DNA of 64,000 nucleotides from Pseudomonas graminis (lineage in GTDB: Bacteria; Pseudomonadota; Gammaproteobacteria; Pseudomonadales; Pseudomonadaceae): the NCBI RefSeq assembly GCF_002093745.1, contig NZ_MTSB01000006.1, positions 1 to 64,000 of the forward strand, in the 5' to 3' direction. The notes under the pieces were generated by a model. That model was not told the origin of the DNA. It did no database searches and worked only from the letters and a program-made list of their open reading frames with translations. Positions within the stretch are counted from its first letter, which is position 1. Every line of letters starts with the position of its first letter. Shown here one piece after another: positions 25,515 to 34,842 of the stretch. A program made the translations under genes and the position numbers.

Positions 25515-26348
25515 CTAGCCGTAACGACCGGTGATGTAGTCTTCAGTCTGTTTTTTTGCCGGGTTGGTGAACAGCGTATCTGTATCACCGAACTCGACGA
25601 GCTTGCCCATGTACATAAATGCGGTGTAATCCGACACCCGAGCCGCCTGCTGCATGTTGTGGGTAACGATCACAATGGTGTATTTGGATTTCAGTTCGTA
25701 GATCAGTTCTTCGACTTTCAGGGTCGAAATCGGGTCGAGTGCCGAACAAGGCTCGTCGAGAAGCAGAACTTCCGGCTCCACGGCGATGGTTCGGGCAATG
25801 ACCAGACGCTGTTGCTGACCGCCGGACAAGCCCAGTGCCGACTCATGCAGCCGGTCTTTGACTTCATCCCACAACGCAGCGGCCTTCAACGCCCACTCGA
25901 CAGCTTCGTCGAGTACGCGCTTCTTGTTGATCCCCTGAATACGCAGCCCGTAAACCACGTTTTCGTAAATCGTCTTGGGGAACGGGTTCGGCTTCTGGAA
26001 CACCATGCCGACGCGGCGGCGCAATTCTGCGACCTCCTCGCCCTTGGTGTAGATGTTATGCCCGTACAGGTTGATCGCCCCTTCAACGCGGCAGCCGTCG
26101 ACCAGATCGTTCATGCGATTGAAGCTGCGCAGCAACGTCGATTTGCCGCAACCAGACGGGCCGATGAACGAGGTCACTTTCTGTTTCGGGATGTTCAGGG
26201 CGATATCGAACAGCGCCTGCTTGTCGCCGTAAAACAGATTCAGACCCGGCACTTCGATGGCCACGGTTTCGTCGGCCAGGTCCAGGCCTTGCTTGTGACG
26301 TCTCAGGGCCGACATGCTCATGCCGCGGGTCGGGCTTTCGTGTTGCAT
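25515..26348 (-). CDS. pstB: Phosphate ABC transporter ATP-binding protein
   Basis: A 277-residue ATPase of the PstSCAB importer. Walker A is [12 protein letters not shown], the Q-loop is [16 protein letters not shown], the signature is [17 protein letters not shown], Walker B is [13 protein letters not shown] and the switch His is in VTHNMQQ. A 35-residue N-terminal extension is typical of pseudomonad PstB. It lies 67 bp after pstA. Confidence 0.98.
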   Translation of the reverse strand: MQHESPTRGMSMSALRRHKQGLDLADETVAIEVPGLNLFYGDKQALFDIALNIPKQKVTSFIGPSGCGKSTLLRSFNRMNDLVDGCRVEGAINLYGHNIYTKGEEVAELRRRVGMVFQKPNPFPKTIYENVVYGLRIQGINKKRVLDEAVEWALKAAALWDEVKDRLHESALGLSGGQQQRLVIARTIAVEPEVLLLDEPCSALDPISTLKVEELIYELKSKYTIVIVTHNMQQAARVSDYTAFMYMGKLVEFGDTDTLFTNPAKKQTEDYITGRYG

Positions 26349-26415
26349 GGATTGCTCCTGTGCGAACCATTCGTTTCATCGGGCCACCCTCCTTGCTCAG
26401 GGGGCGGCACACGGA

Positions 26416-28086
26416 TCAGTTATCCAGCGCCTTGTACTTTTCCCGCAAGTGATTGCGAATGCTGACCGCCGACAGGTTGAGCAAGGCGATGACCAGCACC
26501 AGCAGCAATGCGGTGGCATAAACCAGCGGACGCGCCGCCTCGACATTGGGGCTTTGAAAGCCCACGTCGTAAATATGAAACCCCAGATGCATGATTTTCT
26601 GATCCAGGTGCAGATAAGGGTAGTTGCCATCCATCGGCAGCGACGGCGCCAGTTTGACCACGCCGACCAGCATCAACGGCGCGACTTCGCCAGCGGCACG
26701 GGCCACTGCCAGTATCAGGCCGGTCATCATCGCCGGGCTGGCCATCGGCAACACAATTTTCCACAGCGTTTCGGCCTTGGTCGCGCCCAGCGCCAGCGAG
26801 CCTTCGCGCAGTGACAGCGGGATCCGCGCCAGCCCCTCTTCAGTCGCGACGATCACCACCGGCACAGCAAGCAGCGCCAGGGTCAGCGATGCCCACAGCA
26901 GGCCCGGCGTGCCAAAGGTCGGCGCGGGCAGTGCTTCGGGGAAGAACAGACGATCCACCGAGCCGCCCAGCACGTAGACAAAAAAACCGAGACCGAACAC
27001 GCCATACACAATCGCAGGCACCCCGGCGAGGTTGTTCACCGCGATGCGGATCAGCCGGGTGACCGGACCCTGCCGCGCGTACTCACGCAGGTACACCGCC
27101 GCCAGCACGCCGAAGGGCGTCACGATCACAGCCATGATCAGGGTCATCATCACCGTGCCGAAAATCGCGGGGAAGATACCGCCTTCGGTATTGGCTTCCC
27201 GGGGGTCGTCGCTGAGGAATTCCCAGAGTTTCTGGAAGTAGAAACCCAGTTTGGTCACGGTGCTCATCGCATTGGGCTGATAGGCATGCACCACTTTGCC
27301 CAGACTGATTTCAATCTCTTTGCCGTTGGCATCGCGCGCGGTCAGGCTGTCGCGATCAAAGTCCCGATGCAGCCCCTCAAGACGCTCTTCAATGACGCTG
27401 TAGCGCGCGTCCAGTTCGGCACGCTCGGTCGCCATGTCAGCCTGGGCAGCGGCATCAAGGCTGCCGGCCAGTTCCAGTTTGCGGGCGCGCAAGCGCAGAC
27501 GTTCGATGCCGTGGTTGATGGCGCCTATGTCTTTTTTCTCCAGGCTGTACAGCTCGTCTGCCAGCTTCTCGACGCGTTTGATCCGCTCTTGCAAAGCCGG
27601 CCAGGCCGCTTCGCCTTCGGCCACGACCCGGCCGTTTTCCTTGACGTTGACCAGGTAGCCATAGAAGTTGCCCCATTCACGACGCTCCAGCGTCATCAAC
27701 GCTGCGGGGCGGCTTTGCCCGGTCAGCCACTCGCCGATGACCCAGGTGAAATCACTGGGGTTGAGGTCACGGTTGCCCACCTTGAACAACTGGCGGGTCA
27801 TGAACTCCGGTCCTTGAGCGGGCACGGGCAAGCCTGCGCTTTTCAATCGCGCACGGGGCACTTGCTCCTGCTCGACCCGCTCACCGACCAGAACATGCGC
27901 TTCCTGATCGGGCACCGCGTACTGCGCGGAAATCAGATCGGAGGGCCAGAAGTGGCCCAGACCGCGCACGGCGATCACCGCCAACAGGCCGATGGTCATG
28001 ATGACAGCAATGGATACGGCACCCGCACTCATCCAGACGCCAGGGGCGCCGCTTTTGAACCAGCTCTTGAGGGAGTTCCGTTTCAC
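26416..28086 (-). CDS. pstA: Phosphate ABC transporter permease PstA, extended form
   Basis: A 556-residue permease, nearly twice the E. coli length. After a first membrane helix (about 18-40) there is a long periplasmic region with a charged helical part (about 160-260, including YSLEKKDIGAINHGIERLRL). The permease core is in the last 260 residues, with the EAA-type loop EGSLALGATKAETLWKIVLP. The extension is normal in pseudomonads and related bacteria. It pairs with the extended PstC encoded 15 bp upstream. Confidence 0.95.
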   Translation of the reverse strand: MKRNSLKSWFKSGAPGVWMSAGAVSIAVIMTIGLLAVIAVRGLGHFWPSDLISAQYAVPDQEAHVLVGERVEQEQVPRARLKSAGLPVPAQGPEFMTRQLFKVGNRDLNPSDFTWVIGEWLTGQSRPAALMTLERREWGNFYGYLVNVKENGRVVAEGEAAWPALQERIKRVEKLADELYSLEKKDIGAINHGIERLRLRARKLELAGSLDAAAQADMATERAELDARYSVIEERLEGLHRDFDRDSLTARDANGKEIEISLGKVVHAYQPNAMSTVTKLGFYFQKLWEFLSDDPREANTEGGIFPAIFGTVMMTLIMAVIVTPFGVLAAVYLREYARQGPVTRLIRIAVNNLAGVPAIVYGVFGLGFFVYVLGGSVDRLFFPEALPAPTFGTPGLLWASLTLALLAVPVVIVATEEGLARIPLSLREGSLALGATKAETLWKIVLPMASPAMMTGLILAVARAAGEVAPLMLVGVVKLAPSLPMDGNYPYLHLDQKIMHLGFHIYDVGFQSPNVEAARPLVYATALLLVLVIALLNLSAVSIRNHLREKYKALDN

Positions 28087-28101
28087 GAACTTCTACCTTC
28101 C

Positions 28102-30393
28102 TTACAGCGACGAGTATTGCTTGCGCAGACGCTGACGAATCAGCTCCGCGAGGGTGTTCATCACAAAGGTGAACATCAGCAGCACCAACGCCGCCAGAAA
28201 CAGCACCCGATAATGACTGCCGCCGACTTCCGACTCCGGCATCTCCACGGCGACGTTGGCGGCCAGGGTACGCATGCCTTCAAACAGGTTCATGTCCATG
28301 ATCGGCGTATTGCCGGTGGCCATCAGCACAATCATGGTTTCGCCCACCGCCCGGCCCATGCCGATCATCAACGCCGAGAAAATACCCGGGCTGGCGGTCA
28401 GGATGACAACCCGCGTGAGCGTCTGCCAAGGTGTCGCGCCCAGCGCCAGAGAGCCGAGGGTCAGGCTGCGCGGCACACTGAACACAGCGTCTTCGGCAAT
28501 CGAATAGATGTTCGGGATCACCGCAAAGCCCATCGCAATCCCCACCACCAGGGCATTGCGCTGATCATAGGTAATGCCCAGCTCCTCGCGAATCCACATG
28601 CTCATGTTGCCACCGAAGAACCAGCTTTCCAGGTGCGGGCTCATGCTCAGTGAAAACCAGCCCACCAGCAGCACCACCGGGATCAGAATCGCGCCTTCCC
28701 AACCGTCGGGCACTCGCAGGCGAATCGAATCAGGCAAACGGGTCCAGAAAAAACCTGCCAGCAAAATACCGATAGGCGTGAGCAGCATCAGGCTGAAAAT
28801 ACCCGGCAGGTGCCCTTCCAGATAAGGCGCCAGAAACAGCCCGGCGAAGAAGCCGAGAATCACGGTCGGCATCGCTTCCATCAATTCGATCACCGGCTTG
28901 ACCTTGCGGCGCATGCCCGGTGCCATGAAATAGGCGGTGTAGATCGCTGCGGCCACCGCCAGCGGCGCGGCCAGCAACATGGCATAGAAAGCGGCTTTCA
29001 GGGTGCCGTAAGTCAAAGGCGCCAGGCTCAGCTTGGGCTCGAAATCGGAGTTGGACGCAGTGGACTGCCAGACGTATTTGGGCTCGTCGTAGTTTTCGTA
29101 CCAGACCTTGCCCCACAGCGAACTCCAGGAGACTTCCGGGTGCGGATTGTCCAGAACCAGCGGCAGCAACCGGCCCTCACTTTCGATCAGAATGTGATTC
29201 GCGCGGGGCGACAACGCCAGAATGCCCGGCCCTTCTGCGACCTTCTCGACCAGCAGTGTACGGTGTGCCGTGCTGTGGAAAACGCCCAGCTTTCCGGCGG
29301 TGTCCAGCGCGATGAAACCCTTGCGACGCTGTTCGGCCTTGATCTGATCAATCGGGGCGCTGCCCATCTTGAAATCACGGATGCGCATCAAGCGCTGTTC
29401 GCCGTCGGTGTCACGGGCCATGAACCACTGAGCCATGCGGCCCCTGGAGTCGCCGATGATCAGCGAAATGCCGCCGACCAACTGAGCGCTGGCCGTGATC
29501 TCGGCATTGCCGTCTTCCAGCAATTTATAGCGGCCATTAAGGGCGTGGTCCCGCAGGCTGAAGACGTCGGCCTGCGCCCGGCCATTGATGACATACAACC
29601 ATTGCTGGCGCGGATCGATGTAGATCGCCTTGACGGCCGCAGACGTCTGCGGCAACTCGATGCGAGTCTGCTCACGGGTCATTTCGCCAGTCATCAGGTT
29701 TTCTTTTTGCTCAAGCGACATGACGTGCAACTGAGTGCCGGTAGAACCCGCCACCTTCACGCTGTCGGCGTCTGCGCTGACGGTCACATGCTCGACCGCA
29801 CGCCCTGCCTCATCCAGCACCAGCGGCGCTTCGCCGTAGGGCCAGGCAATGCTCGGGGTGATGGTTTTCTGATTGTCCGGGTACGTCGTCAGGTAGGAAT
29901 GCCTGAAAATCAGCACCTCCCCGTTGGACAGGCCCAACGCGATCAGCGGCGCACCGGGCTGGTCTTTGCCGATGGAAGCCACGGACACACCGGGGGGCAG
30001 CGGCAAGGCAACCCGGTGCAGTTCTGTGCCGTCCTGAATATTGAAGAAAATCACCTCGCCCTTGTCGGAGATGCGCATCCCGATCAGGTTCTGCTCTTCG
30101 ATCGTGATCAGCAGCGGCTTGCCGGCTTCCTGCATCCAGCCGGCACTCAGCGCAGGCGCGGTGGTCAGGCTCGCCCCCTTGAACAGCGGCGCAACGACAT
30201 AGGCCAGGTAGAAAAAAATCAGGGTGATGGCGGCGAGCACGGCCAGGCCGCCGATGGCGACGTACCAGTGAGTCAGGCGATCCTTGAATGCACGAACCCG
30301 ACGCTTGCGCAGCATCGCAGGCGTGTTGAAGTCGATCCGCTCTGGAGGCGAACTCTGATTCATCGAAGGTTTGACCAGCTCATTCATGCGCAC
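28102..30393 (-). CDS. pstC: Phosphate ABC transporter permease PstC, extended form
   Basis: A 763-residue permease with one N-terminal helix (about 45-68), a periplasmic domain of nearly 390 residues with many β-strands (for instance HVMSLEQKENL, WLYVINGRAQADVFSLRDH), likely a propeller, then the permease core (about 460-760) with SLTLGSLALGATPWQTLTRV as the coupling loop. The periplasmic domain is absent from E. coli PstC; its job is unknown. A Pho box (30412-30429) lies 18 bp upstream of the start, so the gene may have its own PhoB-driven promoter. An alternative start is the next Met. Confidence 0.93.
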   Translation of the reverse strand: MRMNELVKPSMNQSSPPERIDFNTPAMLRKRRVRAFKDRLTHWYVAIGGLAVLAAITLIFFYLAYVVAPLFKGASLTTAPALSAGWMQEAGKPLLITIEEQNLIGMRISDKGEVIFFNIQDGTELHRVALPLPPGVSVASIGKDQPGAPLIALGLSNGEVLIFRHSYLTTYPDNQKTITPSIAWPYGEAPLVLDEAGRAVEHVTVSADADSVKVAGSTGTQLHVMSLEQKENLMTGEMTREQTRIELPQTSAAVKAIYIDPRQQWLYVINGRAQADVFSLRDHALNGRYKLLEDGNAEITASAQLVGGISLIIGDSRGRMAQWFMARDTDGEQRLMRIRDFKMGSAPIDQIKAEQRRKGFIALDTAGKLGVFHSTAHRTLLVEKVAEGPGILALSPRANHILIESEGRLLPLVLDNPHPEVSWSSLWGKVWYENYDEPKYVWQSTASNSDFEPKLSLAPLTYGTLKAAFYAMLLAAPLAVAAAIYTAYFMAPGMRRKVKPVIELMEAMPTVILGFFAGLFLAPYLEGHLPGIFSLMLLTPIGILLAGFFWTRLPDSIRLRVPDGWEGAILIPVVLLVGWFSLSMSPHLESWFFGGNMSMWIREELGITYDQRNALVVGIAMGFAVIPNIYSIAEDAVFSVPRSLTLGSLALGATPWQTLTRVVILTASPGIFSALMIGMGRAVGETMIVLMATGNTPIMDMNLFEGMRTLAANVAVEMPESEVGGSHYRVLFLAALVLLMFTFVMNTLAELIRQRLRKQYSSL

Positions 30394-30411
30394 ACACCGT
30401 AACCGCCTTGT

Positions 30412-30429
30412 ATGACAAAAACATTACAG
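30412..30429 (-). promoter_or_regulatory. Candidate Pho box upstream of pstC
   Basis: On the minus strand CTGTAAT-GTTT-TTGTCAT gives two 7-bp half-sites with 4-bp spacing, matching five to six of seven positions of CTGTCAT each. TACGGT about 10 bp downstream may serve as a weak -10. This would give pstCAB-phoU a phosphate-controlled promoter independent of pstS. Confidence 0.6.
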
Positions 30430-30449
30430 CAAGATGACGCAAGAAAGCC

Positions 30450-30472
30450 CACTGCCATGAAAACCGGCAGCG
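30450..30472 (-). terminator. Possible pstS-pstC intercistronic terminator
   Basis: On the minus strand CGCTGCC and GGCAGTG form a 7-bp stem (one G-U pair) around a 9-nt loop, followed by GGCTTTCTTG. It is a weak terminator or processing hairpin, which would explain high PstS relative to the membrane subunits. Confidence 0.45.
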
Positions 30473-30523
30473 GACTGTTCAAATGGTGCGCAGGCCAATC
30501 CATTGAGCCTCGCTGAATCAGGA

Positions 30524-31525
30524 TTACTTCGCCACTACACTATTTGCCCCTTGCAACAGGCCAAGATCGGTCAGGGTCTTCTCCACCACGCGGGCGGGCA
30601 GCGGGATGTAGCCGTCTTTCATCACCACTTCCTGGCCCTGCCTCGACAGCACCAGCTTCACGAACTCGGCTTCCAGCGGTGCCAGTGGCTGATTGGGTGC
30701 CTTGTTCACGTACACATACAGAAAGCGCGACAGTGGATAAGTACCGTTCAGGGTATTGGCTTCGTTGTCTTCGACAAACTCACCGCCCTCTTTCCTGGCC
30801 AGCGGAACGGTTCTGACGTTGGAGGTCTTGTAGCCGATGCCCGAGTAGCCAATGCTGTTGAGCGAGTTGCTGATGGAGCTGACCACCGACGCCGAGCCGG
30901 GCTGTTCGTTGACGTTGGCTTTGAAGTCGCCCTTGCACAGGGCCTCTTCCTTGAAATAACCGTAAGTGCCCGACACCGAGTTGCGACCAAACAGCTGGAT
31001 CGGCTTACCCGCCAGATCACCCGTCACACCCACATCGCCCCAGGTTTTCGCATCAGCCTTGGCACCGCACAAGCGTGTTGCGGAGAAAATCGCGTCCACT
31101 TGTTGCAGGGTCAGGCCCTTGATCGGGTTGTCCTTGTGGACAAACACCGCCAGTGCATCGACCGCTACCGGGATGGCCGTCGGTTTGTAACCGTGTTTCT
31201 GCTCGAAGGCCGACAACTCGCCGTCTTTCATCTTGCGGCTCATCGGCCCCAGATTGGCGGTGCCTTCGGTCAGGGCAGGCGGTGCGGTGGAGGAGCCGGC
31301 TGCCTGAATCTGGATATTCACGCTCGGGTATTCTTTCTTGTAAGCCTCGGCCCACAAGGTCATGAGGTTGGCCAGGGTATCGGAACCGACACTGGAAAGA
31401 TTGCCCGACACACCAGAGGTCTTGGTATAGCCCTTGATGGCGGGGTCGACGGCAGCGAGCGTATTGGCGGCCGCGACTCCGGCGGCAACAAATGTCAGTG
31501 CGGTCATCAAACGCTTGAGTGTCAT
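30524..31525 (-). CDS. pstS: Periplasmic phosphate-binding protein PstS
   Basis: A 333-residue substrate-binding protein with a signal peptide ([19 protein letters not shown]). The phosphate-site segments are [34 protein letters not shown] and [12 protein letters not shown], in the order expected for class II phosphate-binding proteins of the pseudomonad type. It delivers phosphate to PstCA. It is first in the operon behind a Pho box. Confidence 0.96.
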   Translation of the reverse strand: MTLKRLMTALTFVAAGVAAANTLAAVDPAIKGYTKTSGVSGNLSSVGSDTLANLMTLWAEAYKKEYPSVNIQIQAAGSSTAPPALTEGTANLGPMSRKMKDGELSAFEQKHGYKPTAIPVAVDALAVFVHKDNPIKGLTLQQVDAIFSATRLCGAKADAKTWGDVGVTGDLAGKPIQLFGRNSVSGTYGYFKEEALCKGDFKANVNEQPGSASVVSSISNSLNSIGYSGIGYKTSNVRTVPLARKEGGEFVEDNEANTLNGTYPLSRFLYVYVNKAPNQPLAPLEAEFVKLVLSRQGQEVVMKDGYIPLPARVVEKTLTDLGLLQGANSVVAK

Positions 31526-31601
31526 GCCTTGCGCTCCTGGCAGGGTGTGTCGGTGTTCACGAGCCTGGTCGGCCAGCGTGTGAACACTCTATGAACTGAT
31601 T

Positions 31602-31619
31602 ATGACAATAAGATGAAAA
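31602..31619 (-). promoter_or_regulatory. Pho box of the pstS promoter
   Basis: On the minus strand TTTTCAT-CTTA-TTGTCAT (31619 to 31602) is two PhoB half-sites 11 bp apart. It lies about 77 bp before the pstS start, with CATAGA some 10 bp downstream as a possible -10. Its first half-site overlaps the T-tail of the terminator of the upstream gene. Confidence 0.7.
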
Positions 31620-31656
31620 GGCCGCCCCCCGGAGCCGGGGGACAGCCTTTTGCAGT
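31616..31656 (-). terminator. Terminator of the MHS transporter gene
   Basis: On the minus strand AAAAGGCTGTCCCCCGG and CCGGGGGGCGGCCTTTT form a long, nearly perfect stem ending in TTTT. It is 36 bp past the stop of the transporter gene and abuts the Pho box of pstS. Confidence 0.85.
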
Positions 31657-31691
31657 GTCGACACGTAAGCCGTTATTTCAGGCAGCGAAGA

Positions 31692-32981
31692 TCAACGCTT
31701 TCTGGTCAGCAGGAACACACCGATGGCCATGCCCAGGCCACACAGAATCGCGACATACCAGGCAGGCCCCATCGGGCTGCTCTTGAGCATGAACGTGACG
31801 ACCATCGGTGTCAGGCCACCGAAAATGGCGTACGCCAGGTTGTAGGAGAACGACAGTCCGGAAAAACGCACCACCGGCGGGAAGGCCTTGACCATGACAT
31901 ACGGCACCGCACCGATGGTGCCGACAAACAGGCCTGTTACGGCGTACAACGGAAACAGCACGTCCGGGTGGCTGCCGAGGACGTGATAAAACGTCCAGGA
32001 ACTGACCAGCAGACCTGCACTGCCCAGCAGAAACACCCAGCCCGCCCCAAAACGATCCGCCAGCGCACCCGCCGCGATACAGCCGGCACTGAGGAAGACG
32101 ATGGCCAGGCTGTTGGCTTTCAAGGCCGTGGCTGCAGGGAAGCCGTAAATGGTTTGCAGAATGGTCGGCGTCATCAGGATCACAACGATGATGCCGGCCG
32201 ACAGCAGCCAGGTCATCAACATCGACAGCGCAACGGCACCGCGATGATCACGCAGCACCGCCTTGAGCGGCACCTCTTCAGCCAGCGCCTTGCGCAGTTG
32301 AAGCTCGGCAAACACCGGAGTCTCGTGTAGCAGGCGACGCAGGTATACCGACATCAGGCCGAACACACCGCCCAACAGGAAAGGAATACGCCAGGCGTAG
32401 TCGGACACTTCGACCGGGGTGTAAATGCTATTGATTGCCGTGGCCACCAGCGAGCCCAGCAAGATGCCTGCTGTCAGGCCGGCGGTCAGCGTACCGCAGG
32501 CATAACCGACGCGACGTGCAGGTACGTGCTCCGACACAAACACCCAGGCGCCCGGCACTTCACCGCCGATGGCAGCCCCTTGAATGACGCGCATCAACAG
32601 CAGCAGGATCGGTGCCCACATGCCGATCTGCGCGTACGTCGGCAGCAGGCCCATGATCAGGGTCGGCACGGCCATCATGAAAATGCTCAGGGTGAACATC
32701 TTCTTGCGCCCCAGCAGATCGCCGAAGTGCGCCATGATAATGCCGCCCAGCGGCCTTGCCAGATAACCGGCGGCAAAAATACCGAACGTCTGCATCATGC
32801 GCAGCCAGTCGGGCATGTCCACCGGGAAAAACAGCTTCCCGACCACCGCCGCGAAAAACACGAAAATGATGAAGTCGTAAAACTCCAGCGCGCCACCCAG
32901 AGCAGACAGCGACAGGGTTTTGTAATCGCTGCGGGTCAAAGGCCGCGCAGGCTGCGTGGAACCGGAAGGAACAGATGACAT
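31692..32981 (-). CDS. MFS transporter, metabolite:H+ symporter (MHS) family
   Basis: A 429-residue, 12-helix permease. Family signs are ALEFYDFIIFVFFA in helix 1, FGDLLGRKKMFTLSIFMMAV between helices 2 and 3, and RVIQGAAIGGEVPGAWVFV in helix 4. MHS proteins import citrate, shikimate, proline/betaine or dicarboxylates with protons; the substrate here is not evident. The order MHS transporter then pstS is found in other pseudomonads. It is monocistronic with its own terminator. Confidence 0.88.
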   Translation of the reverse strand: MSSVPSGSTQPARPLTRSDYKTLSLSALGGALEFYDFIIFVFFAAVVGKLFFPVDMPDWLRMMQTFGIFAAGYLARPLGGIIMAHFGDLLGRKKMFTLSIFMMAVPTLIMGLLPTYAQIGMWAPILLLLMRVIQGAAIGGEVPGAWVFVSEHVPARRVGYACGTLTAGLTAGILLGSLVATAINSIYTPVEVSDYAWRIPFLLGGVFGLMSVYLRRLLHETPVFAELQLRKALAEEVPLKAVLRDHRGAVALSMLMTWLLSAGIIVVILMTPTILQTIYGFPAATALKANSLAIVFLSAGCIAAGALADRFGAGWVFLLGSAGLLVSSWTFYHVLGSHPDVLFPLYAVTGLFVGTIGAVPYVMVKAFPPVVRFSGLSFSYNLAYAIFGGLTPMVVTFMLKSSPMGPAWYVAILCGLGMAIGVFLLTRKR

Positions 32982-33412
32982 GACAAGGCTTCTCTTTGCT
33001 TGTTCTTTGAATAGGGCGAGCGACAGCTACGCTGGCTGCTGCGGGGTGGCGTGCAGAAGCGATTGTCCGGGGCAATTGTGCAGATAGGCACCAAAATTGC
33101 GTGTACAGGCAGTCTTGTTACCTGTAGAGGTCCAGCAAGATAGCAAATTGCTTTCAAAAAACACATGTCAAGAACCGCATCAATACAAAATGAAAACCCG
33201 ACGGTCGTTCTGTGACGCAACGCCCGATATACTCCCGGGTCGTCAACAGTTTTGGGAAATTGTGCGAAAACGTCTGAATCAGCGGGTTTCGCAGAGTTTC
33301 CCTTAAGGCCACACCGGAGCTGAACACACAATGTTCATGCGCATGGTTTTGAATGGCCCCTGTTAACCGCAGCACACAATAATGAGAGTCATGGGTCAGA
33401 GGCACCCTAGGC
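32982..33412. other. 431-bp divergent intergenic region
   Basis: No coding frame is convincing; the short open frames here have no ribosome binding site and unlikely composition. It must hold the promoters of the MHS transporter (minus) and the thioesterase (plus). A GATATACT at about 33225-33232 could be a -10 for the plus strand. I see no clear operator. Confidence 0.4.
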
Positions 33413-33814
33413 ATGATCGAGCTCGAACAAGAAGATCCAACTCCGCAAGGCGACCTTGCACTGCAAATCACCGCCCTTCCCCGTGAAACCAATGGCTTTG
33501 GCGATATCTTCGGCGGCTGGCTGGTCTCTCAGATGGACCTGGCCGGCACGGCAATGGCCAGCAAAGTGGCAGGTGGCCGTGTGGCGACCGTGGCGATTGA
33601 TCGCATGGCGTTTCTGGTGCCGGTGGCTGTCGGCGAGCAGTTGTCCTTTTACACCCGCACCCTGGAAGTGGGACGCACCTCAATCAAGATGATGGTCGAA
33701 GTGTGGAGCGACGACCCGGTCACCAGTGAGTGGCGCAAGGTAACAGAGGCCGCATTCGTGTTCGTGGCCATCGATTCCAGCGGCCGGACACGCTCGGTTC
33801 CCGCGCGGCGGTAA
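33413..33814 (+). CDS. Acyl-CoA thioesterase, YciA type
   Basis: A 133-residue hot-dog-fold thioesterase. The active-site helix is NGFGDIFGGWLVSQMDLAGT (catalytic Asp in the QMDLAG part), followed by RVATVAIDRMAFLVPVAVG and the strand SIKMMVEVWSDD typical of YciA-like enzymes. It hydrolyses acyl-CoA in the cytosol; chain-length preference is unknown. A paralog-like thioesterase is encoded at 63065. Confidence 0.9.
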   Translation: MIELEQEDPTPQGDLALQITALPRETNGFGDIFGGWLVSQMDLAGTAMASKVAGGRVATVAIDRMAFLVPVAVGEQLSFYTRTLEVGRTSIKMMVEVWSDDPVTSEWRKVTEAAFVFVAIDSSGRTRSVPARR

Positions 33815-33905
33815 ATTGTCGCTCGGCTACAGATTGGCTGCACGGGTAAACTCGCCGAGCGTGAAGCGGTCTATTTTCGTCACGGTCCTTGAGTGAGAAC
33901 TTTGC

Positions 33906-34817
33906 ATGCCAACATCCCCGGTTGAACCCACTGTTGAATCCGTCCAGTACGACGAGCTGAATTGCTGGCGTATCCGCCACGGCGAGGCAGAACTGCTGGT
34001 CGCCCAGCAAGGCGCACACATTCTCAGCTATCAAGTGGCCGGACAGCAGCCGCTGGTGTGGCTGAATGAAGAAGCCGTCTTCAAGAAAGGCAAACCTATT
34101 CGTGCGGGCATGCCGATCTGCTGGCCGTGGTTCGGCAACCTGGAACGCAACCCGCAAAGCGTGCAAGCCATGCGCAACAGCAGCGAACCGGCCAAGGCCC
34201 ACGGCGAGGTGCGGGCGCTGGACTGGCAATTGCTCGGTATCGGCGAAGACGGCGATGCTCTGCTGGTCGAGTTCGTCCTTCCGGAAGCCGAAGGCCATTT
34301 GCCAGGCTGGCCTCACAACGTTGCCCTCAAACTGAGCATCCGCCTGGACCACGCTCTGAATGTCAGCCTGGTCAGCTATAACTGCGGCACAGCACCCGTC
34401 ACGCTAAGCCAGGCGCTGCACACCTACTTCGCCGTCAGCGATGCACGCCAGGTCAGCGTCGAAGGGCTCGACGGCCTGACCTACGTTGAAACCCTGGAAA
34501 ACTGGGAAGAGCGCGAACAGGCAGGCGACCTGACCTTCGCCGGCGAAACCGACCGCATCTACAAGGACACGCCGGGCGTGCTCAGCATCGTCGATCCGGA
34601 GTGGCAACGACGCATCCACATCCGCAGCCTCGGTTCGAAATCGGCCATTCTGTGGAACCCGTGGATCGAAAAAACCGGCAAATTCACCGACATGGCAGCC
34701 GACGGCTGGCAGCGCATGGTCTGCGTCGAAACCGCCAACGTGCTGGACGACGTGGTTACGCTGGCGCCGGACCAGATGCATGTACTGGGCGTGAGTATCT
34801 GGAGCGAGGCGCTCTGA
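33906..34817 (+). CDS. D-hexose-6-phosphate mutarotase (YeaD-like)
   Basis: A 303-residue aldose-1-epimerase-fold protein that interconverts the anomers of glucose-6-phosphate. Key segments are GMPICWPWFGN (phosphate-sugar binding), LHTYFAVSD with the catalytic His, and ILWNPWIEKTGKFTDMAADGW followed by MVCVETANV with the catalytic Glu. Length is usual. It follows the thioesterase by 91 bp and may be expressed independently. Confidence 0.93.
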   Translation: MPTSPVEPTVESVQYDELNCWRIRHGEAELLVAQQGAHILSYQVAGQQPLVWLNEEAVFKKGKPIRAGMPICWPWFGNLERNPQSVQAMRNSSEPAKAHGEVRALDWQLLGIGEDGDALLVEFVLPEAEGHLPGWPHNVALKLSIRLDHALNVSLVSYNCGTAPVTLSQALHTYFAVSDARQVSVEGLDGLTYVETLENWEEREQAGDLTFAGETDRIYKDTPGVLSIVDPEWQRRIHIRSLGSKSAILWNPWIEKTGKFTDMAADGWQRMVCVETANVLDDVVTLAPDQMHVLGVSIWSEAL

Positions 34818-34842
34818 TAGCGCGTTGCTTAACGTCAGTCGA

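Noticed and set aside
27286..28653. 455-codon open frame on the plus strand
   Set aside because: Antisense to pstA and pstC; shadow frame.
28810..30402. 530-codon open frame on the plus strand
   Set aside because: Antisense to pstC; no ribosome binding site or domain.
33097..33306. Short open frame in the MHS-thioesterase gap
   Set aside because: No ribosome binding site and unconvincing composition; left as intergenic.
33819..33862. CGCTCGGC/GCCGAGCG inverted repeat after the thioesterase
   Set aside because: Arms are only 8 bp with a 26-nt loop and no T-run; likely chance.
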